Below are positions 15,980-27,169 of a stretch of DNA of 40,588 nucleotides, piece by piece (position 1 is the stretch's first letter; each line of letters starts with the position of its first letter). Source of the DNA: an uncultured Collinsella sp. (GTDB lineage Bacteria > Actinomycetota > Coriobacteriia > Coriobacteriales > Coriobacteriaceae). Both the position numbers and the translations under genes were made by a program. The notes below the pieces were generated by a model. It was not told the origin of the DNA. It saw nothing but the letters and a program-made list of their open reading frames with translations, and searched no databases. The stretch lies in the NCBI GenBank assembly GCA_900751695.1, contig CAADSS010000031.1, forward strand, positions 1-40,588, read 5' to 3'.

Positions 15980-17944
15980 ATGGCAGAGAACCAGAACGTC
16001 GCCGATCAGGCCTCGACGCTCAACGACGAGCGCGCCACGCGTCTGGCAAAGCGCGCCGCCCTGTTCGAGGCGGGCCAGAACCCCTATCCCGAGCACTCCG
16101 AGATCGAGGACTATGTCGTCGACATTGAGGCCAAATATGGCGATCTTGCCGATGGCGAGGATACTGAGGACGTCGTGAAGATCGGCGGCCGCGTGGTCGC
16201 CAAGCGCGGTCAGGGCAAGATCATGTTTATCGTCGTGCGCGACGCTACCGCCGAGATTCAGCTGTTCTGCCGCATCAACGACATGGACGAGGCAGCTTGG
16301 AATACGCTCAAGGCTCTCGACCTTGGTGACATCCTGGGCGTGACCGGCGTGGTTGTTCGCACCAAGCGCGGCCAGCTCTCCGTTGCCCCCAAGAGCGCGA
16401 CCCTGCTCTCCAAGGCCGTTCGTCCGTTGCCCGAGAAGTTCCACGGTCTTTCCGATAAGGAGACCCGTTATCGTCAGCGCTATGTCGACCTGATTGCCAA
16501 CGACGATGTTCGCGAGACCTTCCGCAAGCGCTCGCAGATTCTCTCCACCTTCCGCCGCTTCATGGAATCTGACGGCTACATGGAGGTCGAGACCCCCATC
16601 CTGCAGACCATTCAGGGCGGCGCTACGGCCAAGCCGTTCATCACGCACTTCAACGCGCTCGATCAGGAGTGCTACCTGCGCATTGCTACCGAGCTGCACC
16701 TCAAGCGCTGCATCGTCGGTGGCTTTGAGCGCGTCTTCGAGATCGGCCGCATCTTCCGCAACGAGGGTATGGACCTCACCCACAACCCCGAGTTCACCAC
16801 GATGGAGGCCTATCGTGCCTTCTCCGATCTCGATGGCATGAAGGCACTCGCCCAGGGCGTCATCAAGGCTGCCAACAAGGCTATCGGCAATCCCGAGGTC
16901 ATCGAGTATCAGGGCCAGACCATCGATCTGTCCGGTGAGTGGGCAAGCCGTCCCATGACCGACATCGTCTCGGACGTGCTCGGCAAGCAGGTCACCATCG
17001 ACACACCGGTCGAGGAACTTGCCGCCGCTGCGCGCGAGAAGGGCCTGGAGATCAAGCCCGAGTGGACTGCTGGCAAAATTATCGCCGAGATTTACGATGA
17101 GCTGGGCGAGGACACCATCGTCAACCCGACCTTCGTATGCGATTACCCCATCGAGGTCAGCCCGCTTGCCAAGCGTTTTGAGGACGATCCGCGCCTGACG
17201 CACCGCTTTGAGCTGGTCATCGCCGGCCACGAGTACGCCAATGCATTCTCCGAGCTCAACGACCCGGTCGACCAGGCCGAGCGCTTTGCTGCCCAGATGG
17301 CTGAGAAGGCCGGCGGCGACGACGAGGCTATGGAATACGACGAGGACTACGTGCGCGCCCTCGAGTACGGTATGCCTCCCGCGGGCGGCATCGGCATCGG
17401 CATCGACCGCGTGGTCATGCTGCTCACCAACCAGGCTTCCATTCGCGACGTCCTGCTGTTCCCGCACATGAAGCCCGAGAAGGGTTTCCAGTCCGGTGCC
17501 GCCGCTGCCAAGGCCGCCGCGGCCGGCAACGCCGCAAGCCCGTTCGTCAAGCCGCTCAAGCCCACGCTCGACTACTCCAAGATCGCCGTTGAGCCGCTGT
17601 TCGAGGAGTTCGTCGACTTTGATACCTTCTCCAAGAGCGATTTCCGCGCTGTGAAGGTCAAGGCATGCGAGGCCGTCAAGAAGTCCAAGAAGCTGCTGAA
17701 CTTTACGCTCGACGACGGCACCGGCACCGACCGCACCATCCTCTCCGGCATCCATGGCTACTATGAGCCCGAGGACCTGGTCGGCAAGACCTTGCTCGCC
17801 ATCACCAATCTGCCTCCGCGCAAGATGATGGGCATCCCCAGCTGCGGTATGCTGATCAGCGCCATCCACGAGGAGGAGGGCGAGGAGCGCCTCAACCTGA
17901 TCCAGCTCGACGCTTCCATCCCCGCCGGCGCAAAGATGTACTAA
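15980..17944 (+). CDS. lysS: Lysyl-tRNA synthetase with C-terminal tRNA-binding (EMAPII-like) domain
   Basis: Class II lysyl-tRNA synthetase. Residues about 45-150 form the OB anticodon-binding domain, followed by the catalytic core with motif 2 (FEIGRIFRNEGMDLTHNPEF) and motif 3 (GIGIGIDRVVMLL, near 470). The usual protein ends near residue 500. Here an Ala-rich linker (about 505-525) leads into an extra domain at about 545-654 containing SKSDFRAVKVKACEAV, TILSGIHGYYEPEDLVGK, NLPPRKMMGIPSCGML and a short tail. This is the Trbp111/EMAPII-type OB fold normally found at the C terminus of methionyl-tRNA synthetases. The reading frame is continuous, so it is a true fusion. A role in stronger tRNA binding is inferred. 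The start follows GAGGAG. Confidence 0.95.
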   Translation: MAENQNVADQASTLNDERATRLAKRAALFEAGQNPYPEHSEIEDYVVDIEAKYGDLADGEDTEDVVKIGGRVVAKRGQGKIMFIVVRDATAEIQLFCRINDMDEAAWNTLKALDLGDILGVTGVVVRTKRGQLSVAPKSATLLSKAVRPLPEKFHGLSDKETRYRQRYVDLIANDDVRETFRKRSQILSTFRRFMESDGYMEVETPILQTIQGGATAKPFITHFNALDQECYLRIATELHLKRCIVGGFERVFEIGRIFRNEGMDLTHNPEFTTMEAYRAFSDLDGMKALAQGVIKAANKAIGNPEVIEYQGQTIDLSGEWASRPMTDIVSDVLGKQVTIDTPVEELAAAAREKGLEIKPEWTAGKIIAEIYDELGEDTIVNPTFVCDYPIEVSPLAKRFEDDPRLTHRFELVIAGHEYANAFSELNDPVDQAERFAAQMAEKAGGDDEAMEYDEDYVRALEYGMPPAGGIGIGIDRVVMLLTNQASIRDVLLFPHMKPEKGFQSGAAAAKAAAAGNAASPFVKPLKPTLDYSKIAVEPLFEEFVDFDTFSKSDFRAVKVKACEAVKKSKKLLNFTLDDGTGTDRTILSGIHGYYEPEDLVGKTLLAITNLPPRKMMGIPSCGMLISAIHEEEGEERLNLIQLDASIPAGAKMY

Positions 17945-17947
17945 CTA

Positions 17948-17974
17948 GTTACGCGGTTCTACGAACCGCGTAAC
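17948..17974. repeat. Perfect 12-bp hairpin after lysS
   Basis: GTTACGCGGTTC (17948-17959), loop TAC, GAACCGCGTAAC (17963-17974). No T-run follows. It probably protects the lysS mRNA 3' end or is a dispersed palindrome. Confidence 0.6.
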
Positions 17975-18016
17975 GGCTCGACGCTGTGCGCCGCCCAGAG
18001 CGACAATTTGTCATTC

Positions 18017-18058
18017 AAAAGGCAAGGCATGACCAGAAGGTCTATGCCTTGCCTTTTT
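18017..18058 (+). terminator. Strong (bidirectional) terminator after lysS
   Basis: AAAAGGCAAGGCAT (18017-18030) pairs over 14 bp with ATGCCTTGCCTTTT (18044-18057), with an inner GACC/GGTC extension; T-run at the plus end and A-run at the other. Confidence 0.9.
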
Positions 18059-18275
18059 CATGCCAACTTGTTCGCTCTGGACGGCGCTCGCTGGCGTTGC
18101 CGAAACATCGGCGTTGCCTTGGTCCAGATGTGGCACTTGGGGACGGTCCTTTTCGTCGGGGCCTACCGGCGCATTGGGGGTTTGCGCCTTCCATGCATGA
18201 CAGCCGTCTCTTTTATGTTTCCTTTAGCCGTTGCCGCCTAGGATGGGGGTTAGTCGGTAGGAAGGGAGTGTCTAT

Positions 18276-19844
18276 ATGGACGACGCGAGCGAGCGTGCAA
18301 TCGAAGAGGACATGCTCGATCAGTTCAACTACTTTGATGATGAGGACGAGGAGCTGATCGATCGTCGCGAGCCGGCATCGCTTGACTCATTTGATCTGGT
18401 TGATGAAGAGCCCGACGAGGATGAGGACGAATCAACGGAGCCCCCACAGCCTTCGCACCTCGACTCGCTATTCTCAAGAGCCCCCCTACACCACGGTGTC
18501 CGTGCCGGCGCGCTCCATATGAAAACTGACTGGCACCAGATCGTGACGGCAGGCGATGAACTTGCCGTCGATGCGCCGCTCACCGATAAGTCATCCATTA
18601 TCTGCCGCACCGGCATGCTTATGCTGGCAAGCGGAACAGGCGCCTGGCGCGTGCGCGATACCATGAATCGTGTTGCCGCTGTACTCGGCGTCACGATTCA
18701 CATCGACCTGAGTCTCCTGTCGTTTGAGTGCACCTGCATCGAAGATGGCCACTGCTTTAACGAGGTCGTCAGCCTACCCACAACGGGGGTCAATACTCAT
18801 CGCATTTGGATGATGGAGAGCTTCTTAAAGGAAATCGAGACATACGGCCGCCGGTTTACCGTGCACGAATACCACGAGATGCTCAAGACCGTTGAGAGCT
18901 CAAAGCCCGATTACGCTCCCTGGCAACAGGGCCTTGCGGCAGCCTGTGCTTGCGGCGCCTTCGTCTTTTTGCTCGGCGGCGGCCCTATCGAGATGGCCTG
19001 CGCATTCGTAGGCGCTGGTGTCGGCAACTTTGCTCGCTCCCATATTCTCAAGCAGGGTCTTGGCCAGTTTAGCGCGCTGACGACTGGTGTTGCGCTCGCT
19101 TGCGTTTCGTATCTGCTGGCATTGCTCGGCCTTGGCCAGGTCATTCCAGGGGCAATGTCGCACCAAGAAGGCTATATTGGCGCCATGCTCTTTGTGATTC
19201 CCGGCTTTCCCCTCATTACGGCAGGCCTCGACATCGCTAAGCTCGATATGCGAAGCGGCATTGAGCGTCTTTCGTATGCTGTGTCGATTATTGTGATGGC
19301 GACCCTCGTAGGCTGGATGGTTGCCGAATGTGTGGGGCTGGCGCCGGATGACTTCGCCCCGCTCGGCCTCTCACCTTTGGCTCTTACGCTCTTGCGCATA
19401 TTGATGAGCTTTATCGGCGTATTTGGATTTTCGGTTATGTTCAACAGTCCGGTAAAGATGGCAGCGGCGGCTGGGCTCATCGGCGCCGTGTCTAACACCT
19501 TGCGCCTTACGCTCGTCGATGCGCCGACGTTGTTTCCCCTCCTGGGCCTGAGTGCGGGCATGCCTCCCGAGGCGGCTGCGTTTATCGGCGCGTTGGTTTC
19601 GGGGCTGCTTGCGAGCTTAGCCGAAATCAAGCTCACCTACCCACGCATCGCCCTCACGGTGCCATCAATTGTCATTATGGTGCCTGGCTTGTATCTGTAT
19701 CGCTCGATGTATTACATGTGCACCTTCGACACGGTCAATATGCTCGGCTGGTTTGTGCGTGCAGTGCTCATCGTGGCGTTTTTGCCCGTTGGCCTGGGTG
19801 TGGCACGTACGCTCACCGACCCTCGCTGGCGCCACACCAGCTAA
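18276..19844 (+). CDS. ThrE-family threonine/serine exporter (fused two-domain form)
   Basis: A 522-residue inner-membrane protein of the ThrE exporter family (DUF1212 plus ThrE_2). Residues 1-60 are a strongly acidic soluble tail. From about 105 comes the ThrE N-domain with the GTGAWRVRDTMNRVAAVLG signature, then about ten hydrophobic helices from residue 215 on, including the second ThrE-type half with PSIVIMVPGLYLYRSMYY. Many bacteria split these halves into two genes (YjjP/YjjB type); here they are one chain. Amino-acid export is known for the family, while the substrate here is inferred. The ATG follows GGAAGGGAG. A 217-bp gap after the lysS terminator holds no gene. Confidence 0.82.
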   Translation: MDDASERAIEEDMLDQFNYFDDEDEELIDRREPASLDSFDLVDEEPDEDEDESTEPPQPSHLDSLFSRAPLHHGVRAGALHMKTDWHQIVTAGDELAVDAPLTDKSSIICRTGMLMLASGTGAWRVRDTMNRVAAVLGVTIHIDLSLLSFECTCIEDGHCFNEVVSLPTTGVNTHRIWMMESFLKEIETYGRRFTVHEYHEMLKTVESSKPDYAPWQQGLAAACACGAFVFLLGGGPIEMACAFVGAGVGNFARSHILKQGLGQFSALTTGVALACVSYLLALLGLGQVIPGAMSHQEGYIGAMLFVIPGFPLITAGLDIAKLDMRSGIERLSYAVSIIVMATLVGWMVAECVGLAPDDFAPLGLSPLALTLLRILMSFIGVFGFSVMFNSPVKMAAAAGLIGAVSNTLRLTLVDAPTLFPLLGLSAGMPPEAAAFIGALVSGLLASLAEIKLTYPRIALTVPSIVIMVPGLYLYRSMYYMCTFDTVNMLGWFVRAVLIVAFLPVGLGVARTLTDPRWRHTS

Positions 19845-19943
19845 TTGGTGCAAGGGGAACAGGTTGCTTTGCACCAAATGAGTTGCGGTGAAATAGGGAC
19901 TGAATTGCTGCTTAAAGGGCCAAAACAGCCCGTATTCCACCGC
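19845..19943. repeat. Two adjacent inverted repeats after thrE-like gene
   Basis: First: TTGGTGCAA (19845-19853) and TTGCACCAA (19869-19877), perfect. Second: an 18-bp arm at 19885-19902 starting GCGGTG and its partner at 19926-19943 ending CACCGC, 15 of 18 matching. Neither has a proper T-run. The 303-bp gap 19845-20147 contains these, a terminator at 20062-20112 and no gene. Confidence 0.65.
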
Positions 19944-20061
19944 AGCTTATGGGGTCGGGGATTATTGGTGCCCTGCATCTCCATAAACTCAACGCTTACG
20001 AAGCGCGCGCCGTTCGTGTTAGGGTAGTTCCACCACATAAGTAGTCGCAGACGCACGTATC

Positions 20062-20112
20062 ACGGGCGGGCGAGATGAAGTCCCAACAGCTCCATCTTGC
20101 CCGCCCGTTTTT
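20062..20112 (+). terminator. Strong hairpin terminator or attenuator ahead of DUF2798-like gene
   Basis: A 15-bp stem, 20062-20076 with 20094-20108 (ACGGGCGGGC arm, one G-U pair), followed by TTTTT. It ends 35 nt before the next ATG and 218 nt after the previous stop, so it could be the upstream gene's terminator or an attenuator in the leader of the next gene. Confidence 0.8.
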
Positions 20113-20147
20113 GTTGCGTGGTGCCGCGACGTAACACAGAAAGGACC

Positions 20148-20750
20148 ATGCCCTTTATGCCTATCAACAAACGAGAGAGCCTGCTGTTCACCTTTATCAT
20201 GTGCTTTTGCATGGTGCTCTGGATGAGCATCTACAACGTCGCCCTGCAGCATGGGGCCATCAACGGCGAGGTTGTTGCCGCCGCGTGGCTCGGCTTCCCC
20301 GTTGCCTACGTTTTTGCCATGTGCTGCGACTGGTTTGTTGCCAGCCCCCTTGCCAAGGGTTTCGCTTTTAAATTCCTGGTCACGCCGGGCAAGAGCTCAC
20401 CGCTTGCCATGACGCTCGCCGTCAGCTCCTGCATGGTCGTTCCCATGGTCATCATCATGTCGCTCTACGGCGCGTGCGAAGGCCTGTTCCATATGCCCGG
20501 CGGTCCGCTTGCCAATTTGCAGGCGCTGCCGATGATGTGGCTCGTCAATATTCCGCGCAACTTTATCATGGCCCTGCCCTGGAACCTGCTGGTGGCTGGT
20601 CCGGTTGCTCGCTTTGTCTTCCGCCGTGCCTTTCCCATGGGTACGGTCTTTGCCGAGCCGCACATGGAGCTCGTGCGCATGCCGGGTGCTCCCATTGCCG
20701 ATGCCGTCAATGACGTTGCCGAAAGCATGGATGCCGAGCCTGCCTGCTAG
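20148..20750 (+). CDS. DUF2798-type membrane protein
   Basis: About 200 residues with four predicted membrane helices in two similar halves (roughly residues 12-65 and 80-165), each resembling a DUF2798 repeat; the second half ends NLLVAGPVARFVFRRAF. Function of this family is unknown. The ATG at 20148 follows AGAAAGGA closely; the ATG at 20157 is an equally possible start with 12-nt spacing. The acidic C-terminal tail (ADAVNDVAESMDAEPAC) should be cytoplasmic. It sits alone between the ThrE-like gene and clpC, same strand, with a terminator-like hairpin just upstream. Confidence 0.78.
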   Translation: MPFMPINKRESLLFTFIMCFCMVLWMSIYNVALQHGAINGEVVAAAWLGFPVAYVFAMCCDWFVASPLAKGFAFKFLVTPGKSSPLAMTLAVSSCMVVPMVIIMSLYGACEGLFHMPGGPLANLQALPMMWLVNIPRNFIMALPWNLLVAGPVARFVFRRAFPMGTVFAEPHMELVRMPGAPIADAVNDVAESMDAEPAC

Positions 20751-20782
20751 GCAACGCTCACAACCAGATCCCCTAACAGACC

Positions 20783-20837
20783 GGAGCGATTCCTTTTTTG
20801 TAGACGTTGTCGTATGTCTACGCGTGGAAAAGGCTCC
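20783..20837. repeat. Long imperfect inverted repeat upstream of clpC
   Basis: GGAG (20783-20786), CCTTTT (20792-20797) and GTAGAC (20800-20805) pair in order with CTCC (20834-20837), AAAAGG (20828-20833) and GTCTAC (20816-20821), with internal loops. It directly precedes the clpC -10 element. Terminator of the upstream gene or regulatory site. Confidence 0.45.
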
Positions 20838-20848
20838 AACGGTTAACA

Positions 20849-20854
20849 TATACT
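20849..20854 (+). promoter_or_regulatory. -10 element of clpC promoter
   Basis: TATACT; -35 not recognisable. A second hairpin, AAAGCGCC and GGCGCTTT (about 20874-20898), lies in the leader. Confidence 0.45.
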
Positions 20855-20934
20855 CCATATGGGTAAAGAGACCAAAGCGCCGCCACGAGTGGCGCTTTGC
20901 GTTTGAAAAACTAGCTCGTCTAAGAGGAACTAGC

Positions 20935-23577
<2,643 letters not shown>

Positions 23578-23602
23578 GTTGTGGCGACAATTTGATACGT
23601 GT

Positions 23603-23637
23603 AATCGAGGCGTTCTGGCAAGGGCGCCTCGATTTGT
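23603..23637 (+). terminator. Terminator after clpC
   Basis: AATCGAGGCG (23603-23612) pairs with CGCCTCGATT (23625-23634), followed by only a short T stretch. Confidence 0.6.
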
Positions 23638-23790
23638 AGAGCTGCGAAGTTGTGACCGTTACGCTATGCGGTTCGCCGTTAGCCGATGATGCGAGGGCGC
23701 TCGGCGTTTTCGACTGGTTTATGCACGCAAAGTCTGGGAATATACAAGTCGCATGTCTTACTGTCTAACCAGTTGCGCCAAGGAGGCACC

Positions 23791-25248
23791 ATGGACTACA
23801 AGATCACCGGCTACGAGCCCGCCCAGCTGTTCCATTTCTTTGAGGAGGTCAGCGCGATCCCCCGTGGGTCTGGCAACGAGAAGGGCATCAGCGATTTCCT
23901 GGTTGCGTTTGCCAAGGAGCGCGGCCTCGATGTGTACCAGGACGAGGTCTACAATGTCATCATTCGCAAGCCCGCTTCTGCCGGCGCCGAGAATGCCCCG
24001 ACCGTGATGCTGCAGGGCCACATCGATATGGTGTGCGACAAATTGGGCTCCGTTGAGCACGACTTTACGACCGACGGTATCGACCTGGTCGTCAAGGACG
24101 GCGTCCTCACCGCTAACGGCACCACCCTGGGCGCCGACAACGGTATCGCCGTCGCGCTTATGCTTACCGTGCTCAACGACGATTCGATTGCCCATCCGGC
24201 CCTCGAGTGCGTATTCACCACCGACGAGGAGACTGGCCTGGTCGGCGCCGAGACGCTCGACAAGTCCCAGATTAGCGCCCGCACCATGATCAACCTTGAC
24301 TCCGAGGAAGAGGGCGTTGCCACCGTCAGCTGCGCCGGCGGCGTCGTCGTTACCTACACCTGCCCGATCGCGCGCGAGCACAAGACCGGTAGCACCCTCA
24401 CGCTCGACATCTCCGGCCTGCTGGGCGGTCACTCCGGCTCCGACATCAACCTGGAGCGCGGCAACGGCAACCTCATCATGGCCCGTATCATCGACCGCCT
24501 GATGGTTGCCGGCGAGCCCGCCATCGTCAGCTTCAACGGCGGCACCAAGGACAACGCCATCAACCGTGAGTGCAAGGCTGTTCTGGTCTATGCCGACCAC
24601 GCTGCCGCCGAGGCCGCGGCCCAGATCGCAAAGGGCATCATCGCCGACGTCGCTGCCGAGCTCGAGGTCTTCGACCCCGGCTTTACCTGCACCGTCGAGA
24701 TTGCCGACGACGCCGAGGTCGAGGCCATGGACCAGAAGTCCGCGCTTGCCCTCATCCGCGCCCTGCGTCTTGCCCCTAACGGCGTGATTCGCCGCAACGT
24801 CGCCACCGACGGCTCCGTCGAGGTTTCCTCCAACATCGGTGTGGTTGCCACTTCTGACGACGAGGTCAAGATCATGCTGTCCCCGCGCTCCTCGATCACC
24901 TCGCTGCAGAACGAGTTCAAGGACCGCCTGCAGACGCTGGCCGATGTCCTGGGCTTCGACGCCAAGTTTGAGTTCGAGTATCCCGGCTGGAGCTATGCCG
25001 AGCATTCGCCGGTCCGCGACGTCTTTGTCGAGAGCTATCGTGAGCTCTTTGGCTCCGAGCTGCGCATCGAGTCCATTCACGCCGGCCTTGAGTGCGGCCT
25101 GTTTGCCGAGGCCCTGCACGGCCTGGACGCCATTGCCGTGGGCCCGACGCTCTCCGATGTCCACACCCCGGACGAGAGCATGGAGCTCGCTTCTGCCGAG
25201 CGCTTCTACGAGCTGCTCATCGACGTCCTCAAGCGCCTTGCCGCGTAA
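23791..25248 (+). CDS. pepD: Aminoacyl-histidine dipeptidase (M20 family)
   Basis: PepD is a cytosolic zinc dipeptidase that cleaves Xaa-His and other dipeptides. Metal-binding residues of the M20 family are visible: His77 and Asp79 in QGHIDMVCDK, Asp116 in LGADNGIA, Glu146-Glu147 in TTDEETG, and a late histidine in HAGLECGLF. The lid-domain GGHSGSDIN motif is also present. The length of 485 residues fits the family. The ATG at 23791 has AAGGAGG at 23780-23786; earlier in-frame starts lack a site. It is a single gene, convergent with hipA, with a strong terminator between them. Confidence 0.95.
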   Translation: MDYKITGYEPAQLFHFFEEVSAIPRGSGNEKGISDFLVAFAKERGLDVYQDEVYNVIIRKPASAGAENAPTVMLQGHIDMVCDKLGSVEHDFTTDGIDLVVKDGVLTANGTTLGADNGIAVALMLTVLNDDSIAHPALECVFTTDEETGLVGAETLDKSQISARTMINLDSEEEGVATVSCAGGVVVTYTCPIAREHKTGSTLTLDISGLLGGHSGSDINLERGNGNLIMARIIDRLMVAGEPAIVSFNGGTKDNAINRECKAVLVYADHAAAEAAAQIAKGIIADVAAELEVFDPGFTCTVEIADDAEVEAMDQKSALALIRALRLAPNGVIRRNVATDGSVEVSSNIGVVATSDDEVKIMLSPRSSITSLQNEFKDRLQTLADVLGFDAKFEFEYPGWSYAEHSPVRDVFVESYRELFGSELRIESIHAGLECGLFAEALHGLDAIAVGPTLSDVHTPDESMELASAERFYELLIDVLKRLAA

Positions 25249-25303
25249 AGGTTGCGCTAGCAGCAGTCCGAGTCACGTGCTAGCGGATTGCAGATGACAT
25301 TAC

Positions 25304-25348
25304 GAGAGGGGGCATCCGAGCTTTTGCGACGGGTGCCCCCTCTCTTTT
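25304..25348 (+). terminator. Intrinsic terminator of pepD
   Basis: GAGAGGGGGCA (25304-25314) pairs perfectly with TGCCCCCTCTC (25334-25344), followed by TTTT. A second inverted repeat, CGCTAGCA/TGCTAGCG, lies at about 25255-25284. Confidence 0.85.
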
Positions 25349-25375
25349 GTTTGATAATTGCGAAATTACAGCCAC

Positions 25376-26680
25376 CTAGTCCATTTCTGCCCTGATGAGG
25401 TCGAGGGTGCGTTGGCAGTTTTCGCGGACGGGGCCGAGCATATGCTCGCGCAGGTCCGCCATGCCGGGCAGGTCGGCGTATTCGTCCATGACCTCTTCCA
25501 TGCAAATGGGTACCTCGTAGGCGAGGTCCATCATGGTCACAAAGCAAAACTTCTCGGATAGCCCGGCATCGGCGAGCGTCGCCTCCAGCGCGGGGTCGCC
25601 CATACCGTGGTATCGGCGGATAGCGCCTGGACCGATGCGCCCCACACGATTTTCGCCGCCAACGCTCATGGCAAGGCGCGCCCGGCGGCGCATGCGCTCA
25701 TATGCCAGCCCCGATGCGACATCGTACATTCGAGCCATCATAGCTGTGCCGCCGTTTCCAAGAAGCAGGGAATAGTTCTTCGCATGCGCGTCCGGTGCGC
25801 CGATGATGGCGTTAAAGAAAAGTATCTGCGTAAACAGATACAGGTTAAGTTGATGGTGGCTCGTATTTACGAGGAGTTCTTGTATATCGCGTGCGCTCGG
25901 GCCACCGTCTGCCGTGTACTTTTGAGCGGGCATCACTCCAAGGGCCTGACAGAGGTCTTCTTGGTGTAGACGTCTGATTGTTCCGTCCTTGGCTTTCACG
26001 CGGTCGTAACGCTCAACAATGAGGGCGGGCTCGTCCTCAAATAAGCGATATTCAACGTTTGCCGTTGCGATACCTGCGCGCTGGGCGCTTTTCATGCAGA
26101 CAAACTCATTAAGAGCCTCGAGCTTAAATCCGATAACGCCATTTTTGAAAATATGCGTCGTGGGCGATGAACCCACGCATTCGCACCAGCTGCCGTCTAT
26201 AAGCGCGAGCGCGAACTTGCCCTGGTTGCCCCCAAGTGACCAACTTTCATCTAGGCCCATCCACGATGCCTCGCGGTTATCTCTGATCGACTTGAGACGG
26301 AGAGCAATATCGTGGTCGTCTATAGGGCGGTATTCGCCGTCGCGATGCAGGACGGCGTCGACGTCTTCTTCGGCACAAAACTGTACTCCGCCCGGACAGT
26401 CGAGTCCGATATGGCTGAGCAGCGCAACGAGATTGTTGGGCCTGGTGTCGAATTCGACGGCGATCGCTTTTCGCTGGTCCTCGCTGTCGGGCAGAAGACC
26501 AAACAAGTACGGATTCATGACCTGTTGGCCGTATATGCGATTTGATACGGGTATGTTTGTCGATAGGGCTGGCCCGTCATAGTCTCGATCGTAGGCAAAG
26601 CTGACAAGACCGTTCTCATCTTGCGTGAGCGTTCCCGCAGGTACGCCGCAAATAATAGTCCGAAGCGTTTTGCTGGCCAT
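25376..26680 (-). CDS. hipA: HipA-family serine/threonine kinase toxin
   Basis: HipA kinases inactivate host targets (GltX in E. coli) by phosphorylation and promote dormancy. The 434-residue protein has the N-terminal HipA subdomain, the SLGGNQGKFAL segment equivalent to the activation loop around the autophosphorylated Ser (Ser148 is a candidate), the catalytic Asp297 in GAPDAHAKNYSLLL and the metal-binding Asp320 in YDVASGL. All key residues look intact. The ATG follows GGGAGG, which lies in the last codons of hipB, only 3 bp upstream; the two genes are translationally coupled. The cellular target here is unknown. Confidence 0.92.
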   Translation of the reverse strand: MASKTLRTIICGVPAGTLTQDENGLVSFAYDRDYDGPALSTNIPVSNRIYGQQVMNPYLFGLLPDSEDQRKAIAVEFDTRPNNLVALLSHIGLDCPGGVQFCAEEDVDAVLHRDGEYRPIDDHDIALRLKSIRDNREASWMGLDESWSLGGNQGKFALALIDGSWCECVGSSPTTHIFKNGVIGFKLEALNEFVCMKSAQRAGIATANVEYRLFEDEPALIVERYDRVKAKDGTIRRLHQEDLCQALGVMPAQKYTADGGPSARDIQELLVNTSHHQLNLYLFTQILFFNAIIGAPDAHAKNYSLLLGNGGTAMMARMYDVASGLAYERMRRRARLAMSVGGENRVGRIGPGAIRRYHGMGDPALEATLADAGLSEKFCFVTMMDLAYEVPICMEEVMDEYADLPGMADLREHMLGPVRENCQRTLDLIRAEMD

Positions 26681-26683
26681 TGG

Positions 26684-27154
26684 CTACCTCCCTTTGGGCC
26701 TGGTTTGGGCGGATGGGTTTGCGGCAATCGAGACTCCGAGATTGGACATGGCGAAATCGGCGAAGGCCTTGTCGTAGAGCTCGGACGTAAAGGGGACATC
26801 TGCGAGAGCCGGAATGGCTGCGCTGCGACGGTTGCGATGGTGAAAACGTTGAGCGTGATGGCGCCTGGGGGTGCTACGAGGTTGCAAATCAGCATGCGGA
26901 GCGTCGACTGGTTGCTCGTTTTTCGATTCGTCGATATCCCCTTGAGCGGCGAGCGCCAGTCCAAGAGCACCGAAAACCGCCAGCAGCTTGTCGAGCCGAA
27001 TGCCCGTGGCATCTCCCAGCTCGAGCGATGCGAGCAGGCGTTCCGAAACACCGGCTTTTTTAGCGAGGGCCGCACGGGTGAGGTCCTGAGCCTCGCGTGC
27101 CTGGCGCACGTAGATGCCAGCTTGGCGCGGTGTGGTGATGGGAAGGGTATCCAC
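26684..27154 (-). CDS. hipB: HipB-family antitoxin, HTH transcriptional repressor
   Basis: A 156-residue protein whose first 75 residues form an HTH_3/Cro-type domain (YVRQAREAQDLTRAALAKKAG, then SERLLASLELG). HipB proteins bind HipA and repress their own operon. The C-terminal 80 residues are longer than in classical HipB (about 88 residues total) and basic in the middle. The start is GTG at 27154 with AGGAG at 27161-27165. Three evenly spaced operator-like sites and a promoter lie just upstream. Antitoxin role is inferred from gene order and HTH. Confidence 0.85.
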   Translation of the reverse strand: MDTLPITTPRQAGIYVRQAREAQDLTRAALAKKAGVSERLLASLELGDATGIRLDKLLAVFGALGLALAAQGDIDESKNEQPVDAPHADLQPRSTPRRHHAQRFHHRNRRSAAIPALADVPFTSELYDKAFADFAMSNLGVSIAANPSAQTRPKGR

Positions 27155-27169
27155 GGCGATCTCCTAACG

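Noticed and set aside
18120..18160. Transposon-like CACTTGGGGACGGTCC motif
   Set aside because: It resembles short motifs I recall from repeat elements, but there is no second copy or hairpin here to support a call.
18008..18241. 77-codon plus-strand ORF
   Set aside because: It starts inside the strong lysS terminator and has no family resemblance or ribosome site.
20783..20900. CIRCE or CtsR operator upstream of clpC
   Set aside because: Neither the GAGTGCTAA half-site nor a tandem GGTCAAA heptad is present; the inverted repeats have other sequences.
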